IMG/VR virus record: IMGVR_UViG_3300046001_006943
Coordinates: 1 to 36,056 of that record
Direction: 5' to 3' (one strand)
Length of the DNA stretch: 36,056 bases
DNA from: a virus
Below the pieces are notes generated by a model that did not search any database, had not been told where the DNA came from, and saw nothing but the letters and a program-made list of their open reading frames with translations. Both the position numbers and the translations under genes were made by a program. Positions within the stretch are counted from its first letter, which is position 1. Each line of letters begins with the position of its first letter. Below are positions 13,500-23,341 of the stretch, one piece after another.

Positions 13500-16400
13500 T
13501 TACCAAGTTGTTATTGCTGAACGTTTCCATGTATTTGTTGCTATACATACATACATATAATTTGCATCATATCGTATTTCTCCAAGTGTTCCGGTAGCAG
13601 CAGCGGAAGTAGGTGTTGTGTTTAAAGCTGATAATTTATATTGAGCAGTCCTTATCGCACCGCCTATTTGTAATGCTTCACCTGTATCTGTAAATGTTCC
13701 ACCCGGTTGAATACCAACATTTTTAGAAGATGAAAAAACTTTAATAACAGATGACCCTCTTACTCCTAATTCTAAATTACATTCCCCTGATGTTGGAGTA
13801 GTATTTAATTCATCAGTTGATGCGTATATTTTTAATGATTTCGCACTACTTACTTGCGAATAACTTTGTATTCTATTTTCGTTACCAACATCTCCAGGCT
13901 CTATATTTATATATTGTGCGATTTGACCTATTCTTACCGCTTGAATTATCCCTGATAATCTTAAACCAAGTTTTTTTATCCCCGTAAAAGATCCTGCGTT
14001 ATAAATTGGCGATACATCCATACCCACTAAAATATCATTATTAGCTGTTGCGTTTAATGTGGGAGATAAAAAAAAACCTCTTGCAATTGCAGCAATTGCT
14101 GAAACTATTGTGGAAAATATTTTATATCCTGTGATAGTTTCAGAATTAGATATATGTACTAAATTAGTAGACGGCTCAACTAATGGAACAAATGTTCCAG
14201 GAGTTCCTGACACGGTGCATAACCATCCAAAATTATTACTTTCAGAAGTAGATGAATTGTAAATAATCTCCGAAACGGTCCAACTGCCAGAAGTTGGTAT
14301 TATTGTAGATGATAATTTACCCTCAAAAGAGGCAATTGTATTTCCTTTCCATAATTGAACACCAGTTTTAATGACATTTTTAGGAATAGCATAAAAAGTT
14401 AGTGAGTTCTCCTCTATCCCTCTACTTAAAATATTATTAATAAAGACAAGTTTATTCCCAATTGAATTGCTATTTATAACGACACAAGATGTTGTGTTGT
14501 TTGATAAAATAGTATTGTCAGAAATTAATAATTCTGTACTATTTACCCATCCGTTAGTAATTGTGTTACAAGTAAATTCAATAGCTTTTATTGTGTTTTC
14601 TGTGGATATTAAATTAGAAAGTATTGAAACATTTATAAAATTTAAAATTCCTCCTGTTCCTTCTCTAAATACAATATTACCAAAAGTATTACCAATAAAT
14701 TTTATATTTTTTAAAATAGAAGTATTGGTTGTTTCTACTCGAAAAGTATCATCTAATATATTCCTATTAAAATCTACATCAGTATAATTAACGTTTGCTA
14801 ATAGTACATTCTTATCAGAAACCAATGCACCTCTTTTAAAAAAGTTATTGTATATATTTAATTTTTTTAAAGTGCAATTACTAAAAAAAATATTATATCC
14901 ACTACCAGAATTTAAGCTAGAATCTATATTGTTATTGTAAATATTTATATTTTCAAAAACTGATACTTTACTTCCTGCTGTATATGACTCAAATCTGATT
15001 ATTCTTTTTATATCTGCGCTAGAGTCAGAGATTGTTTTGTTTCCGCATATATCTACGTTTTTTAGTGGAGTAAGATTTGTTGAATTTGTTGAAATACTGA
15101 TTAAATTAGTATTTTTACATATATTATTTGAAATTGTTAAATTTTCAAATGACCTGATATACATTGCATCATCAAAAACAATAGTTCCGTTTACGATACT
15201 ATTATTATCGATAATAATATTCTTTAATGGTAAGGTAGTATTTGCTAATGAATTATATTTTCCAATTATAGAAGCTGTCCCAGCATCAAGAAGATTAAAA
15301 GTATTTTTATTAATTCTTAAACTTGTTATTGGTTTTTCTTCAATTCCAATTATAGCAACTGGATTATTCATTTGAATAACCTCATTATTTTCTATAAGTG
15401 CTTTTCCATTTCTTATAAAAAATGCTCGGCCTTGACAATTTATCTTATTATTATAAATTAAAACTACATCACTAACTCCGGCATGTGCATCAATAGAACC
15501 AGCATATTCATTTGTAACATTAACAACTCCTAATGTGCCAACTGTTCTACTATAATTTTCTGTGATAGTGTTACCGTAAATACTAGCTCCAGAAATAGCG
15601 TAATTTCTTGGTCCTGTTGTATATCCGTGTTTGCAATCAACTATTGTATTATTATAAGTCGCCGTATTATTAGCGTAATTTGCCACTCCGTAACCTAATC
15701 TACCCCCTCCACTTATTCCTTGAATATTAAAGAAATTACTAACTCTATTGTTATTAATTATAAAATTTTCCCCCTCTACGAAAATAGCAGTATGGGCGTA
15801 ATCATTACCATTAAAAGTGCAATTTAATATATTTACATTAGTTCCTTTTATGTTTAAAGCTGCAAAATAAGTTAATGAATTAGGAGTGTTTGTTAAATCA
15901 AAATTTAATCCACTTACTTCACATGAAGTAAATCCTTTATTTACAATTATTGAATTAATATTATAATTTTCATAAAACGGAGTAGACAATACAATATCCT
16001 GACCTGTAACTTTTGTGACTACTGAATACTGTCCATGCTTATAATTAAATGACTCAAGTCCTGTTGCAAAACCATAAGAAATATCATTACTTAAAAATTG
16101 AATTAAATCTCCAATTTTAGTTGTAATTCCAGAAGGTAGTGTTATGCTATTGCTATTTTTAACACTATTTAACCCTGTTAACGAACTAATAGAAGCAATT
16201 TGACTTCCAATATATAATGAAGATCCTCCTGAATTAATTAAACTTATACTTGGTTTTATTGTCGCATTATTACCCTCAATTACAACACCATAATAAATAT
16301 TAATACTTTGAGTAATATAATATATTTTATTTTTTTCAAAACTAACTCTATCACCCTCTTTTAATGATGAAGTCATTTTTATTAAAGCATTTGAATCATC

Positions 16401-16742
16401 AGTAATACCATCGCCTATTGCCCCAAACCATTTAACATTAATACTATCAAAATTTCTAATAAAATATTCACTGCCCAATTGAAAATAAATAATTCCATCA
16501 ATAGTTAGCGGTCCAGTTACTTTTGAAAGCGTTATTTCTTCCCCTGTGTATTGGTCTATAATACCATATAATATATCACCATTTCTTTTAGCCGAAGAAA
16601 GTGATTCGTTTGATTTGATATGTTTTCCATCTTTAGCACTTTCTAAATACTGAAAATTATTATTAATAATACTTCCAGCATCACGTGCTTTGGTTCCTGT
16701 TTTGTCGCCTGGCGTTGTTCCTAAATTTATACTTTGTAACAT
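13500..16742 (-). CDS. Beta-helix tail spike, pectate-lyase fold
   Basis: 1080 residues. The N-terminus (1-40, INLGTTPGDKTGTKARDAGS) looks like a virion-attachment segment. Around 103-120, VKWFGAIGDGITDDSNAL is the start of a pectate-lyase-type parallel beta-helix. Asn/Ile repeats (NIYNNN, ISNNI, NNKINC) continue to about residue 750 as helix rungs. The last 40 residues (LGEIRYDANYMYVCIATNTW) are a common end of Bacteroidota phage tail proteins. It likely binds or cuts a surface polysaccharide. The middle is visibly more AT-rich than neighbours. Confidence 0.8.
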   Translation of the reverse strand: MLQSINLGTTPGDKTGTKARDAGSIINNNFQYLESAKDGKHIKSNESLSSAKRNGDILYGIIDQYTGEEITLSKVTGPLTIDGIIYFQLGSEYFIRNFDSINVKWFGAIGDGITDDSNALIKMTSSLKEGDRVSFEKNKIYYITQSINIYYGVVIEGNNATIKPSISLINSGGSSLYIGSQIASISSLTGLNSVKNSNSITLPSGITTKIGDLIQFLSNDISYGFATGLESFNYKHGQYSVVTKVTGQDIVLSTPFYENYNINSIIVNKGFTSCEVSGLNFDLTNTPNSLTYFAALNIKGTNVNILNCTFNGNDYAHTAIFVEGENFIINNNRVSNFFNIQGISGGGRLGYGVANYANNTATYNNTIVDCKHGYTTGPRNYAISGASIYGNTITENYSRTVGTLGVVNVTNEYAGSIDAHAGVSDVVLIYNNKINCQGRAFFIRNGKALIENNEVIQMNNPVAIIGIEEKPITSLRINKNTFNLLDAGTASIIGKYNSLANTTLPLKNIIIDNNSIVNGTIVFDDAMYIRSFENLTISNNICKNTNLISISTNSTNLTPLKNVDICGNKTISDSSADIKRIIRFESYTAGSKVSVFENINIYNNNIDSSLNSGSGYNIFFSNCTLKKLNIYNNFFKRGALVSDKNVLLANVNYTDVDFNRNILDDTFRVETTNTSILKNIKFIGNTFGNIVFREGTGGILNFINVSILSNLISTENTIKAIEFTCNTITNGWVNSTELLISDNTILSNNTTSCVVINSNSIGNKLVFINNILSRGIEENSLTFYAIPKNVIKTGVQLWKGNTIASFEGKLSSTIIPTSGSWTVSEIIYNSSTSESNNFGWLCTVSGTPGTFVPLVEPSTNLVHISNSETITGYKIFSTIVSAIAAIARGFFLSPTLNATANNDILVGMDVSPIYNAGSFTGIKKLGLRLSGIIQAVRIGQIAQYINIEPGDVGNENRIQSYSQVSSAKSLKIYASTDELNTTPTSGECNLELGVRGSSVIKVFSSSKNVGIQPGGTFTDTGEALQIGGAIRTAQYKLSALNTTPTSAAATGTLGEIRYDANYMYVCIATNTWKRSAITTW

Positions 16743-16758
16743 AATTATTTTTTATTAT

Positions 16759-16908
16759 TTATTGTTCGTCAAATGTGGATTCCATTGAATCAAATGTGAT
16801 TTCTTCACTACTAAAATCAAAAGCAATTTTAGGCGGTGTAATTTCCTTTTCAGAAATTAAAGTATGTTTACTGTTTCCTATTTCAATTCGTTGAATATCT
16901 GTTTCCAT
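16759..16908 (-). CDS. Small acidic protein between tail genes
   Basis: 49 residues (METDIQRIEIGNSKHTLISE, ending SMESTFDEQ). Its start overlaps the stop of the baseplate-like gene by one base (TAATG). Acidic, no motif. It may be a chaperone or a small structural part of the tail tip; the role is not visible in the sequence. Confidence 0.5.
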   Translation of the reverse strand: METDIQRIEIGNSKHTLISEKEITPPKIAFDFSSEEITFDSMESTFDEQ

Positions 16909-19685
16909 TATGGTACGCTTACGGTTTGTGTTTTTGTAATAGGTAATCCAATAATATTTCCTACACCACTTACTATTGTATAATCTGAAATTTTTAATTC
17001 AGCCGAAGCTGTTCCTGTATCACCTGAACCTGAAGTGCCAGCCACAGCACTTGTGGTTAATTCAAAAAAGATGGCATCACCAGCGTAATAATTCAAAGTA
17101 ATCCCAATAACTTCACCAGGATAATAACCTTCACGCGTTTCAATAGAAGCACCATTTTTAAATATTTCACATTTTGAATACGCATCCACACCAAAAGTTC
17201 CTGAAATAGCAGTCAACAAATAAACTGTTCCAGCAAAAGTCACCACGAAACCCGGAAGCAATTCAGGCGAAAAATTTAATTTGTATTTTCTAACAATCGA
17301 AGGCCTATCACCAGCCGGTTCAATCGTTTCTTCAACTAAATCCAAAGTCACTGTATAATCTTTTATTCGGATCACATTCATTGTGTCCATTGCGGTTGCA
17401 CCGGCATTATCAGTGACCTGGATTTTATAGGTATAAAAATCATCAGTAAGATTCGAAAAGCTTGTAGATAAGTCAAACGGCGTGTCAATAATATCACCAA
17501 AAGCACCAGCTGTTTTTGTCCAAACTTTTGAAGCAATATATCCATCAGGATCATAAGCCGTTGCCACTATCGATGCTGTTGTAACACCATTAGCAATATA
17601 AATATCATCACCAGCTAAAACAATAGGTGGAACATTCTCATCACCTGGCGTTGTAGATCCTAAGTCTTTATAATACGAACGGCCCAGTGTTAATGTAGTT
17701 TTATTTTCGTCTAAATTCCAAGCGCAATTCAGTACAAAAAAATCTTTTTCGTACACATACTTAAATAAAATAATATCGTTAAATTTAATAGCATTCAGCG
17801 CAGTCACATCAAGTTTTTCTTGTGCCTGGTTAAACATACGGCGGTAAATGTTTGCAACTGTTTTTGGATACGTGGCATTTTCTATTTTATAAATAGCATC
17901 AGTCCATTGCAACCAGGTATCACGCGACGAAATCACATCCGAAACAGCATGTTTTTTCACAAAGAAACTTCCTGAAGTAATTGGCAAATCACTTTCAATA
18001 ACCATTTGTTCGCCATTATTATAATTGTAGAAAACATTTAAAATATTTACTAAAGCACCGCCTTTATAAGTTGAATACAGATTGTCTTTTATAAGGTTTG
18101 CACCTTCAAGTTGTACCACAGCAAGTTTTGGATAACCTGGCATAATATATAAAATAGGCACTTCTATTTCGTTGAATAACGTTGATGATTCTTTTAATTT
18201 AGCCAAACGAAAAGCATTGCTAAAACCGCTTTTATCATTTCCGTACGTTAAATCAACCGTTTTATCAATCGTGAAATCACCGGATATCAAATCAGTTTCG
18301 GTTTCTGTATCTTTGAATCCAATAATAGAAATTACAGCATCATTAATGATAATTCCTTCAACACGATTATTATTCACGATTCCTGGTGGTCTGTATATTT
18401 TTACATCCAATAAACCTTCATGAACGAATATGTGTTCAATTTCTAATTTCTTAACCGCACCCGAATCAAAAATCAACTTTTCATTATCCTTTACTATACC
18501 ACCAAAATTTGAAAATATTACTTCATTATTAAATACAATTTCATACTTAAAAGGATTTTTCCAATCATTCATATTTGCTGGATCAGCAGTTGATATTCCT
18601 GGTCTTTTAATTTTGAATTCAATAGCAATTTTTACTTTTTGGCCTTTATTTAGAAAAACCTTTTCCTTTAATGAAATCCATTGTGTGTCATTTTGTGGAA
18701 AATTAATATTACCACCACTGTAATATCCTTGTGCGCGAACGGTACAATAATAATCCGGTGCCAAACATTTAGAATATAAGCCACCATTCGCAATCCAATC
18801 ACTTGCGTATATTTCGCCAGTTACACCAGTAACAATTGCCCAACCATCGTTTGTTTCCTGTCCTAACGTATCAGGAAGGAATGGTTCCACTTTTTTATGA
18901 TTAATTGTGATTTCGTTATATGGCGGTATTATCGTAATTGTAGGCGTAGGCAATGCCGTGATATTCTTTAACAAACGATCATACACGAACGTACTTACAA
19001 AAACCCCTGAAGGATTGTATATTTTATACGTTACTTTTCGAACGTTCCTGGTGTTGATTCCTTCAATATTCCATCGATTGTCAGCTTGATAACACACACA
19101 AAGCGTGTCTTGAAGCAATGTTTCAAGAATAGCAAAAGCATCTAGTTTCTTTTTACCATCGATAAAAGAAGCTGTATTGATGTAAATAGTATTCCAATCT
19201 TTATTGGTGAAATTTTCAATTGCCGGATTAAAATATAAATTCAAATCAATGCCGGTTAATTTTAAAATTTGACAATAAATGTCAATTAAGGATTTTTCCT
19301 GATTGTAATAATTATCAGGAAGGTATTTCCCTTTTAAACGACCTAAACCATCACTTGCCGTGAAGGAAACAAAGAAGCATCCGTTTTTGTATGGTTCAGA
19401 ATATAGGTCCGGCAATACATAACCAGTCCAAACCACTGCATTATCAACACTATTTTTTAATACTACTTTATATTTGTTTTCGTCACCGGTAAAAAACCCA
19501 ATGAACGCAGCATCTTGTGCAGTTTTCGAAAGCATATCAAAATTAAATTCCGATGTGACAATTGCCATTTCATCCTTCTTATCGCCACCGTTCCACTTCA
19601 GGACAATTCCTGAAGCCGAAGCGTTTTCAACCACCACTTTTATCAATGGCGATGTAGTGTCGATTATATCAATGTAGTAACTCAT
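16908..19685 (-). CDS. Large tail-tip/baseplate protein with Ig-like domain
   Basis: 925 residues. The N-terminus (1-120: SYYIDIIDTTSPLIKVVVEN, KYKVVLKNSVDNAVVWTGYV) resembles the distal-tail or tail-hub family of Bacteroidota siphophages. Residues 686-770 form a PKD/Ig-like domain (PPIVLAGDDIYIANG, YDPDGYIASKVWTKT, YTYKIQVTDNAGAT). It follows the tape measure with start and stop sharing one base, the usual position of the hub. It would form the tail tip and carry the spike. No enzyme motif seen. Confidence 0.72.
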   Translation of the reverse strand: MSYYIDIIDTTSPLIKVVVENASASGIVLKWNGGDKKDEMAIVTSEFNFDMLSKTAQDAAFIGFFTGDENKYKVVLKNSVDNAVVWTGYVLPDLYSEPYKNGCFFVSFTASDGLGRLKGKYLPDNYYNQEKSLIDIYCQILKLTGIDLNLYFNPAIENFTNKDWNTIYINTASFIDGKKKLDAFAILETLLQDTLCVCYQADNRWNIEGINTRNVRKVTYKIYNPSGVFVSTFVYDRLLKNITALPTPTITIIPPYNEITINHKKVEPFLPDTLGQETNDGWAIVTGVTGEIYASDWIANGGLYSKCLAPDYYCTVRAQGYYSGGNINFPQNDTQWISLKEKVFLNKGQKVKIAIEFKIKRPGISTADPANMNDWKNPFKYEIVFNNEVIFSNFGGIVKDNEKLIFDSGAVKKLEIEHIFVHEGLLDVKIYRPPGIVNNNRVEGIIINDAVISIIGFKDTETETDLISGDFTIDKTVDLTYGNDKSGFSNAFRLAKLKESSTLFNEIEVPILYIMPGYPKLAVVQLEGANLIKDNLYSTYKGGALVNILNVFYNYNNGEQMVIESDLPITSGSFFVKKHAVSDVISSRDTWLQWTDAIYKIENATYPKTVANIYRRMFNQAQEKLDVTALNAIKFNDIILFKYVYEKDFFVLNCAWNLDENKTTLTLGRSYYKDLGSTTPGDENVPPIVLAGDDIYIANGVTTASIVATAYDPDGYIASKVWTKTAGAFGDIIDTPFDLSTSFSNLTDDFYTYKIQVTDNAGATAMDTMNVIRIKDYTVTLDLVEETIEPAGDRPSIVRKYKLNFSPELLPGFVVTFAGTVYLLTAISGTFGVDAYSKCEIFKNGASIETREGYYPGEVIGITLNYYAGDAIFFELTTSAVAGTSGSGDTGTASAELKISDYTIVSGVGNIIGLPITKTQTVSVP

Positions 19686-22165
19686 TATCCTATGCGGTTT
19701 TTACGAGCCGAAGCGCGTTCGATTACTACCAACAAATCTGATCCTTGTATTTTTGTTGATGAAACAAAACCACCATCACCACCTGAATTCATAGCACCCC
19801 ATATTTTTCTTTGTTGGTTTGAATTTGCTATCAATTCACCTGAATTTACACGTGCCAATATTTTATCACCATAGTATGATGAACCACCTGTAATTCCACC
19901 TTCTTGATATCGACCAGTCTGTTGCGGTCCTTTTGATAATTTACTTTGAACCACAGCCGATAAAGCTACTAAAGCAACACCCACAACAATGGCAGCATAA
20001 GGATTTGCTAATAATTTTTTAAATGCTATTCCGGCAAGTCCGGCAGTAATTAAACTTTCACCAAGGGATTTCATAAACCCAGCAATCACGCCGAGCATAT
20101 TTGTAAAAATATCACCCATTGATGATGTTCCTGAAACTAAACCACCAATCGCTTCACCTATTCCTGAAGCTGCATTTGTTGCTAATTGCGTAACAGCACT
20201 TGAAATTGATGATGATAAATCAATCATCGTTGCTTTCATTTGTTCAGATACAGCTTGCAAACCACCAGCTTTCGCTTGCATTTGAATAACTAAATTATCA
20301 AAACCACCAATAATTGAAACGACTTGTTCCGGTGGTAAAATAGCAGATAAACCAAGCGGATCAGATTGGCCAACAGCCAAAGCATCAATCTTAGTTTGTA
20401 TCGTTGCAATAGCATTTCCAAAAGCATAATAAGCAGCTTCAGTTGTTGCAGTTTCTTTTTGTATTTTTTGAAGATCACTAATTTGTTTTTCGTAAAAAGC
20501 AACCGTTCCAACTTTTAAATTTTCGTTTGCTGTTACAATCCCACCAATCGAATTAGTAATGGCGCCATTTATAATGATTTCGTTTTCTTTTAACTTGCCG
20601 GTTTTAGAATCGTACTCTTGTTTGGCGTTTAATAGCGTTGAATCTTGTTTTAAAGCTTCGGCGGTAAATTGCGCCATTTCACTTTTAACGTTTTTAAGCG
20701 ATAAAGCCGCAGCATCAATTTGTTGTTTTCTTGATGAAAAATAAGTGTCACCAGTTCCGGTTCCAGTACTTATTTGCGTGTCCTTTGCGTTCTTTTGCGT
20801 ATCGTTAAGAACCGCACGTGCTTTTACTAATTTATCCTGTAAATCAATTTCTTTTTGAATACGATCATTCGCATTTGTTTGCAATTGATTATCAATTGCA
20901 GCGGCACGCGATTTGTTAAAAATAGCATCACGCAAAGCATCATATGATTTCTTTGCTGTGCCGTTTTTTATAGCTTCATCATCAATATTTTTAAAGTAAG
21001 CTGGATATAAAGCTTGTAAATCATCAACCGCTTTTTTGCGCTCGTCAGTTGATAGTTTTACGTTTGTAGCTGATTTGTATAATTTATCTAAAGCCGTAAC
21101 TTCGCCAGTAGCAAGTTCATTTCCTTTTTTTACTGCATCGTTTAATTGAACGTGACTATCAGCCGCTTCTTTTGCAGCCGGTTTCAATATCAAAAACGCG
21201 CCATAAAGCAATGTTATTCCAGCAAGTATAGGAATTATACTTGCTGAAATCATTGCGAACCCAGCAGCCACAAAAGGCGCAGCAGCCGCAATAGCACCCA
21301 ATCCTAAAAGAAGTGGCCCAATAGCAGCAGCAATAGCCGCAACAATCACAATTGTTTTCTTTGTTCCTTCAGATAAACCACCAAAAGAAGTGATCATTCC
21401 GTTTAATCCTGAAATAACTTTTGTAAATAACGGTAAGATTATAGATCCAAATTGTTGTGCTAATTGTTTTAATGATTCTTGAAAAATACGCATTTGGTTT
21501 GCAGCACCACCTTGTGTCCTGGCAAAGTCACCTTGTGCATTTTTTGTAACTGATAAAATATAATTGTATCTTAATTGAACCTTTGAAGCCTGGTCCATAT
21601 CCTGAATCTTTGTTTTAATTCCTTGTGAATAGGCAAATTGCTGAAGGGTTACTTCAGTCATTACAATTCCAAGTTTCTTCAAAGATTCTGTTTCACCGGT
21701 GAAGATTCCAGTCAAACCAGTATTCGCAACATCAATTGATATGTTTTTAAACGAAGATAAATCACCCGCTAACCCTACTAATTCAGTGGCCATTTTTGCA
21801 GCTTGTGACGTACTTAAACCAAGTGACGTTCCCATATCACCATAAGTTGAAGCAAGATCAAGTGCGGTTCCTTCAGCGATACCAAAAGATTCAAGTGTAG
21901 TTTTTGCGAAGTCTTTTACTTCAGCGGATGACGATTTAAAAGAAACATCGACTTTATTTAAGGATTCATTATAATCTGAAGCGAATTTTATTGCAGCGGC
22001 ACCGGCAGCTAAAATAGGCAATGTCACATAAGTTGACATTGAACGACCTATTTCTTGAAATTTTTGGCCAGCTTTGTCAATTTGGCGCAAAGCCGTTTGC
22101 ATTTCAGTTGAAAAGCCTTTAAGATCAGCAGTAAATTTTATGTTAATACTTGCTAAAGAAGCCAT
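19685..22165 (-). CDS. Tail tape-measure protein
   Basis: About 826 residues from the ATG at 22165 (MASLASINIKFTADLKGF). The frame is open up to 22267, but that would cover the promoter candidate and read as basic, non-conserved sequence, so the inner start is preferred. Residues 1-260 are helical with the PhageMin_Tail-like block (FASDYNESLNKVDVSFKSSS). Hydrophobic spans lie at 271-328; a glycine/alanine-rich C-terminus includes RYQEGGITGGSSYYGDKILARV. It sets tail length. Follows the tail-assembly chaperones. Confidence 0.85.
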   Translation of the reverse strand: MASLASINIKFTADLKGFSTEMQTALRQIDKAGQKFQEIGRSMSTYVTLPILAAGAAAIKFASDYNESLNKVDVSFKSSSAEVKDFAKTTLESFGIAEGTALDLASTYGDMGTSLGLSTSQAAKMATELVGLAGDLSSFKNISIDVANTGLTGIFTGETESLKKLGIVMTEVTLQQFAYSQGIKTKIQDMDQASKVQLRYNYILSVTKNAQGDFARTQGGAANQMRIFQESLKQLAQQFGSIILPLFTKVISGLNGMITSFGGLSEGTKKTIVIVAAIAAAIGPLLLGLGAIAAAAPFVAAGFAMISASIIPILAGITLLYGAFLILKPAAKEAADSHVQLNDAVKKGNELATGEVTALDKLYKSATNVKLSTDERKKAVDDLQALYPAYFKNIDDEAIKNGTAKKSYDALRDAIFNKSRAAAIDNQLQTNANDRIQKEIDLQDKLVKARAVLNDTQKNAKDTQISTGTGTGDTYFSSRKQQIDAAALSLKNVKSEMAQFTAEALKQDSTLLNAKQEYDSKTGKLKENEIIINGAITNSIGGIVTANENLKVGTVAFYEKQISDLQKIQKETATTEAAYYAFGNAIATIQTKIDALAVGQSDPLGLSAILPPEQVVSIIGGFDNLVIQMQAKAGGLQAVSEQMKATMIDLSSSISSAVTQLATNAASGIGEAIGGLVSGTSSMGDIFTNMLGVIAGFMKSLGESLITAGLAGIAFKKLLANPYAAIVVGVALVALSAVVQSKLSKGPQQTGRYQEGGITGGSSYYGDKILARVNSGELIANSNQQRKIWGAMNSGGDGGFVSSTKIQGSDLLVVIERASARKNRIG

Positions 22166-22188
22166 TGAAACGCGTTTAAAGTTATGTA

Positions 22189-22223
22189 AAAATAGTTTCA
22201 CAATCCGTTTTGCGTGGTTATAA
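22189..22223 (-). promoter_or_regulatory. Late-promoter candidate before the tape measure
   Basis: On the minus strand TTATAACC (22216-22223), then CACGCAAAACG, then ACTATTTT (22189-22196), 24 bases before the tape-measure ATG. The same blocks with the same 19-base spacing lie before the portal gene (29315-29349). The 3' block resembles the Bacteroidota -7 element. It sits just past an intrinsic terminator, so the gene would need its own promoter. Confidence 0.6.
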
Positions 22224-22263
22224 CTTTTAACTATTTTTTTATGTTTTAGGCGTTGGGTTTTAA

Positions 22264-22296
22264 ACAAAAAAAATCCGATGTTTTACCACCGGATTT
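22264..22296 (-). terminator. Intrinsic terminator before the tape-measure promoter
   Basis: Seven-base stem AAATCCG (22271-22277) with CGGATTT (22290-22296), loop of twelve, followed on the minus strand by eight T. It ends transcription after the connector/tail-tube/chaperone genes. Confidence 0.72.
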
Positions 22297-22410
22297 TCTT
22301 CACTAACTTAACCTAATAATGTAACTAAATATAAAAGCACTCCCCAGAACTTCGTTTTCTTTTTGTAAATGTATTATGATAGTCCTTTAATTTTGGTTAT
22401 AATTTTTAAC

Positions 22411-22596
22411 TTATTTAAAACCGTTAAAAATCTCATTCATAAATTCCGGCATTTCATTTGTTTTTTCCTTTGGTTTATCCGGTGGCAAAAACTCTATTTT
22501 ATTGCGAATTTTATTCATTGCTTCGTGCGCACTTTCGGCTTCGATTGTGCTTTTAAAACAATGGTTTCCAAGTTTGTATTTGAAAGTATATTGCAT
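22411..22596 (-). CDS. Small protein after the tail chaperones
   Basis: 61 residues from the ATG at 22596 (MQYTFKYKLGNHCFKSTIEA). An upstream ATG at 22617 would overlap the chaperone gene by 16 bases and is less likely. Beta-strand start, then a helix (SAHEAMNKIRNKIEFLPP) and a Pro/Lys tail. Unknown function; lies between the chaperones and the terminator. Confidence 0.55.
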   Translation of the reverse strand: MQYTFKYKLGNHCFKSTIEAESAHEAMNKIRNKIEFLPPDKPKEKTNEMPEFMNEIFNGFK

Positions 22597-22601
22597 CGTA
22601 A

Positions 22602-23341
22602 TTATTTGAAATCCCACTTTTCGCTTTTGGTTGCTGTTTTTGAATCTACTTCATCGTAAAAAGCTTTTACTTTTTCGACTTCATCCAATAACGCCTGGTT
22701 ATCTTCATCTGTAAATTCGACCGCGTTTTCGATATCCCACGGAAATTTAATCACTTCGGATTCCTTTAGGTTTTTAGTATTTGGCATAAGAACGGCCCAC
22801 ATTATTTTTCGGGTTTGAATCCACCGATCCTTCATTTGAATCAATTCTTTGTCGTAATATCCTTTTTCAGTGTTGGACCATTGGCGCGGCGTTAAACTAT
22901 AAAAATAATCGACTGTTAATCCTATTTCACCAAGTGCTAATTCTTCAAGATTATCCCATGTGCGTTCCTTTATTTCTTCGCCGTTTTCTTCACGGCTGGT
23001 AACTTTCCCAAATCTTGCTTTGGTAAACTTTCAGAAAAACCAAGCATCACCACTTGCAATACTTCCATCATTGCCGGTGTATCGAGAAGAAACAATTCGT
23101 CGATTTCGTCACGTGTGATCGTTTCTATATTTTCATCATTCGCCTGGATTGATGCGAGGATTAAATCTGTGATAATATCTAATTGTTCATAGGATAAATC
23201 ATCAGTCATTGTTCCTAAACACGCGAAGTGTGCCATTGTCGAATTAAAAGAAGGTGCGTTCCAAGCGGTTCCTAAAATACGAAAAACCTTCAAGCCGAAT
23301 TTCAGCTTGAAAGTTTTATTGTTAATTTGAATTATTGACAT
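22602..23341 (-). CDS. Tail-assembly chaperone fusion (GT-like), by -1 frameshift
   Basis: The frame after the 22970-23341 gene stop continues without stops in the -1 frame from about 23003 to 22602. The joint product would be about 246 residues: 113 from the first frame, then VTSREENGEEIKERTWDNLE and GLTVDYFYSLTPRQWS, KGYYDKELIQMKDRWIQTRK. The slip site is GGGAAAG at 23003-23009, read G GGA AAG in the first frame, the heptamer lambda uses for gpG-T. Location before the tape measure is as in lambda. The second frame has no good start of its own. Confidence 0.8.
22970..23341 (-). CDS. Tail-assembly chaperone (gpG-like)
   Basis: 123 residues (IIQINNKTFKLKFGLKVFRI, YEQLDIITDLILASIQANDE, ELFLLDTPAMMEVLQVVM). 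The fold fits short tail-assembly chaperones, which keep the tape measure soluble before tail-tube growth. Start and the stop of the tail-tube gene share one base (TAATG). Its 3' end carries the GGGAAAG slip site. Confidence 0.75.
   Translation of the reverse strand: MSIIQINNKTFKLKFGLKVFRILGTAWNAPSFNSTMAHFACLGTMTDDLSYEQLDIITDLILASIQANDENIETITRDEIDELFLLDTPAMMEVLQVVMLGFSESLPKQDLGKLPAVKKTAKK
23003..23009 (-). promoter_or_regulatory. Programmed -1 frameshift heptamer GGGAAAG
   Basis: The heptamer lies 12 codons from the end of the gpG-like frame, in correct register (G GGA AAG to GGG AAA). The -1 frame beyond is open for about 130 codons and protein-like. No downstream pseudoknot was worked out. 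Confidence 0.75.

Noticed and set aside
22166-22267. 34-residue N-terminal extension of the tape measure
   Set aside because: Covers the promoter candidate and reads as basic non-conserved sequence.
22395-22402. A third GGTTATAA near the end of the 22411-22596 gene
   Set aside because: The second block ACTA(A/T)TTT is missing at the right spacing and a terminator, not a gene, follows.
22268-22410. Possible small gene between terminator and chaperone block
   Set aside because: No frame with good start and composition; contains a terminator and AT-rich spacer only.
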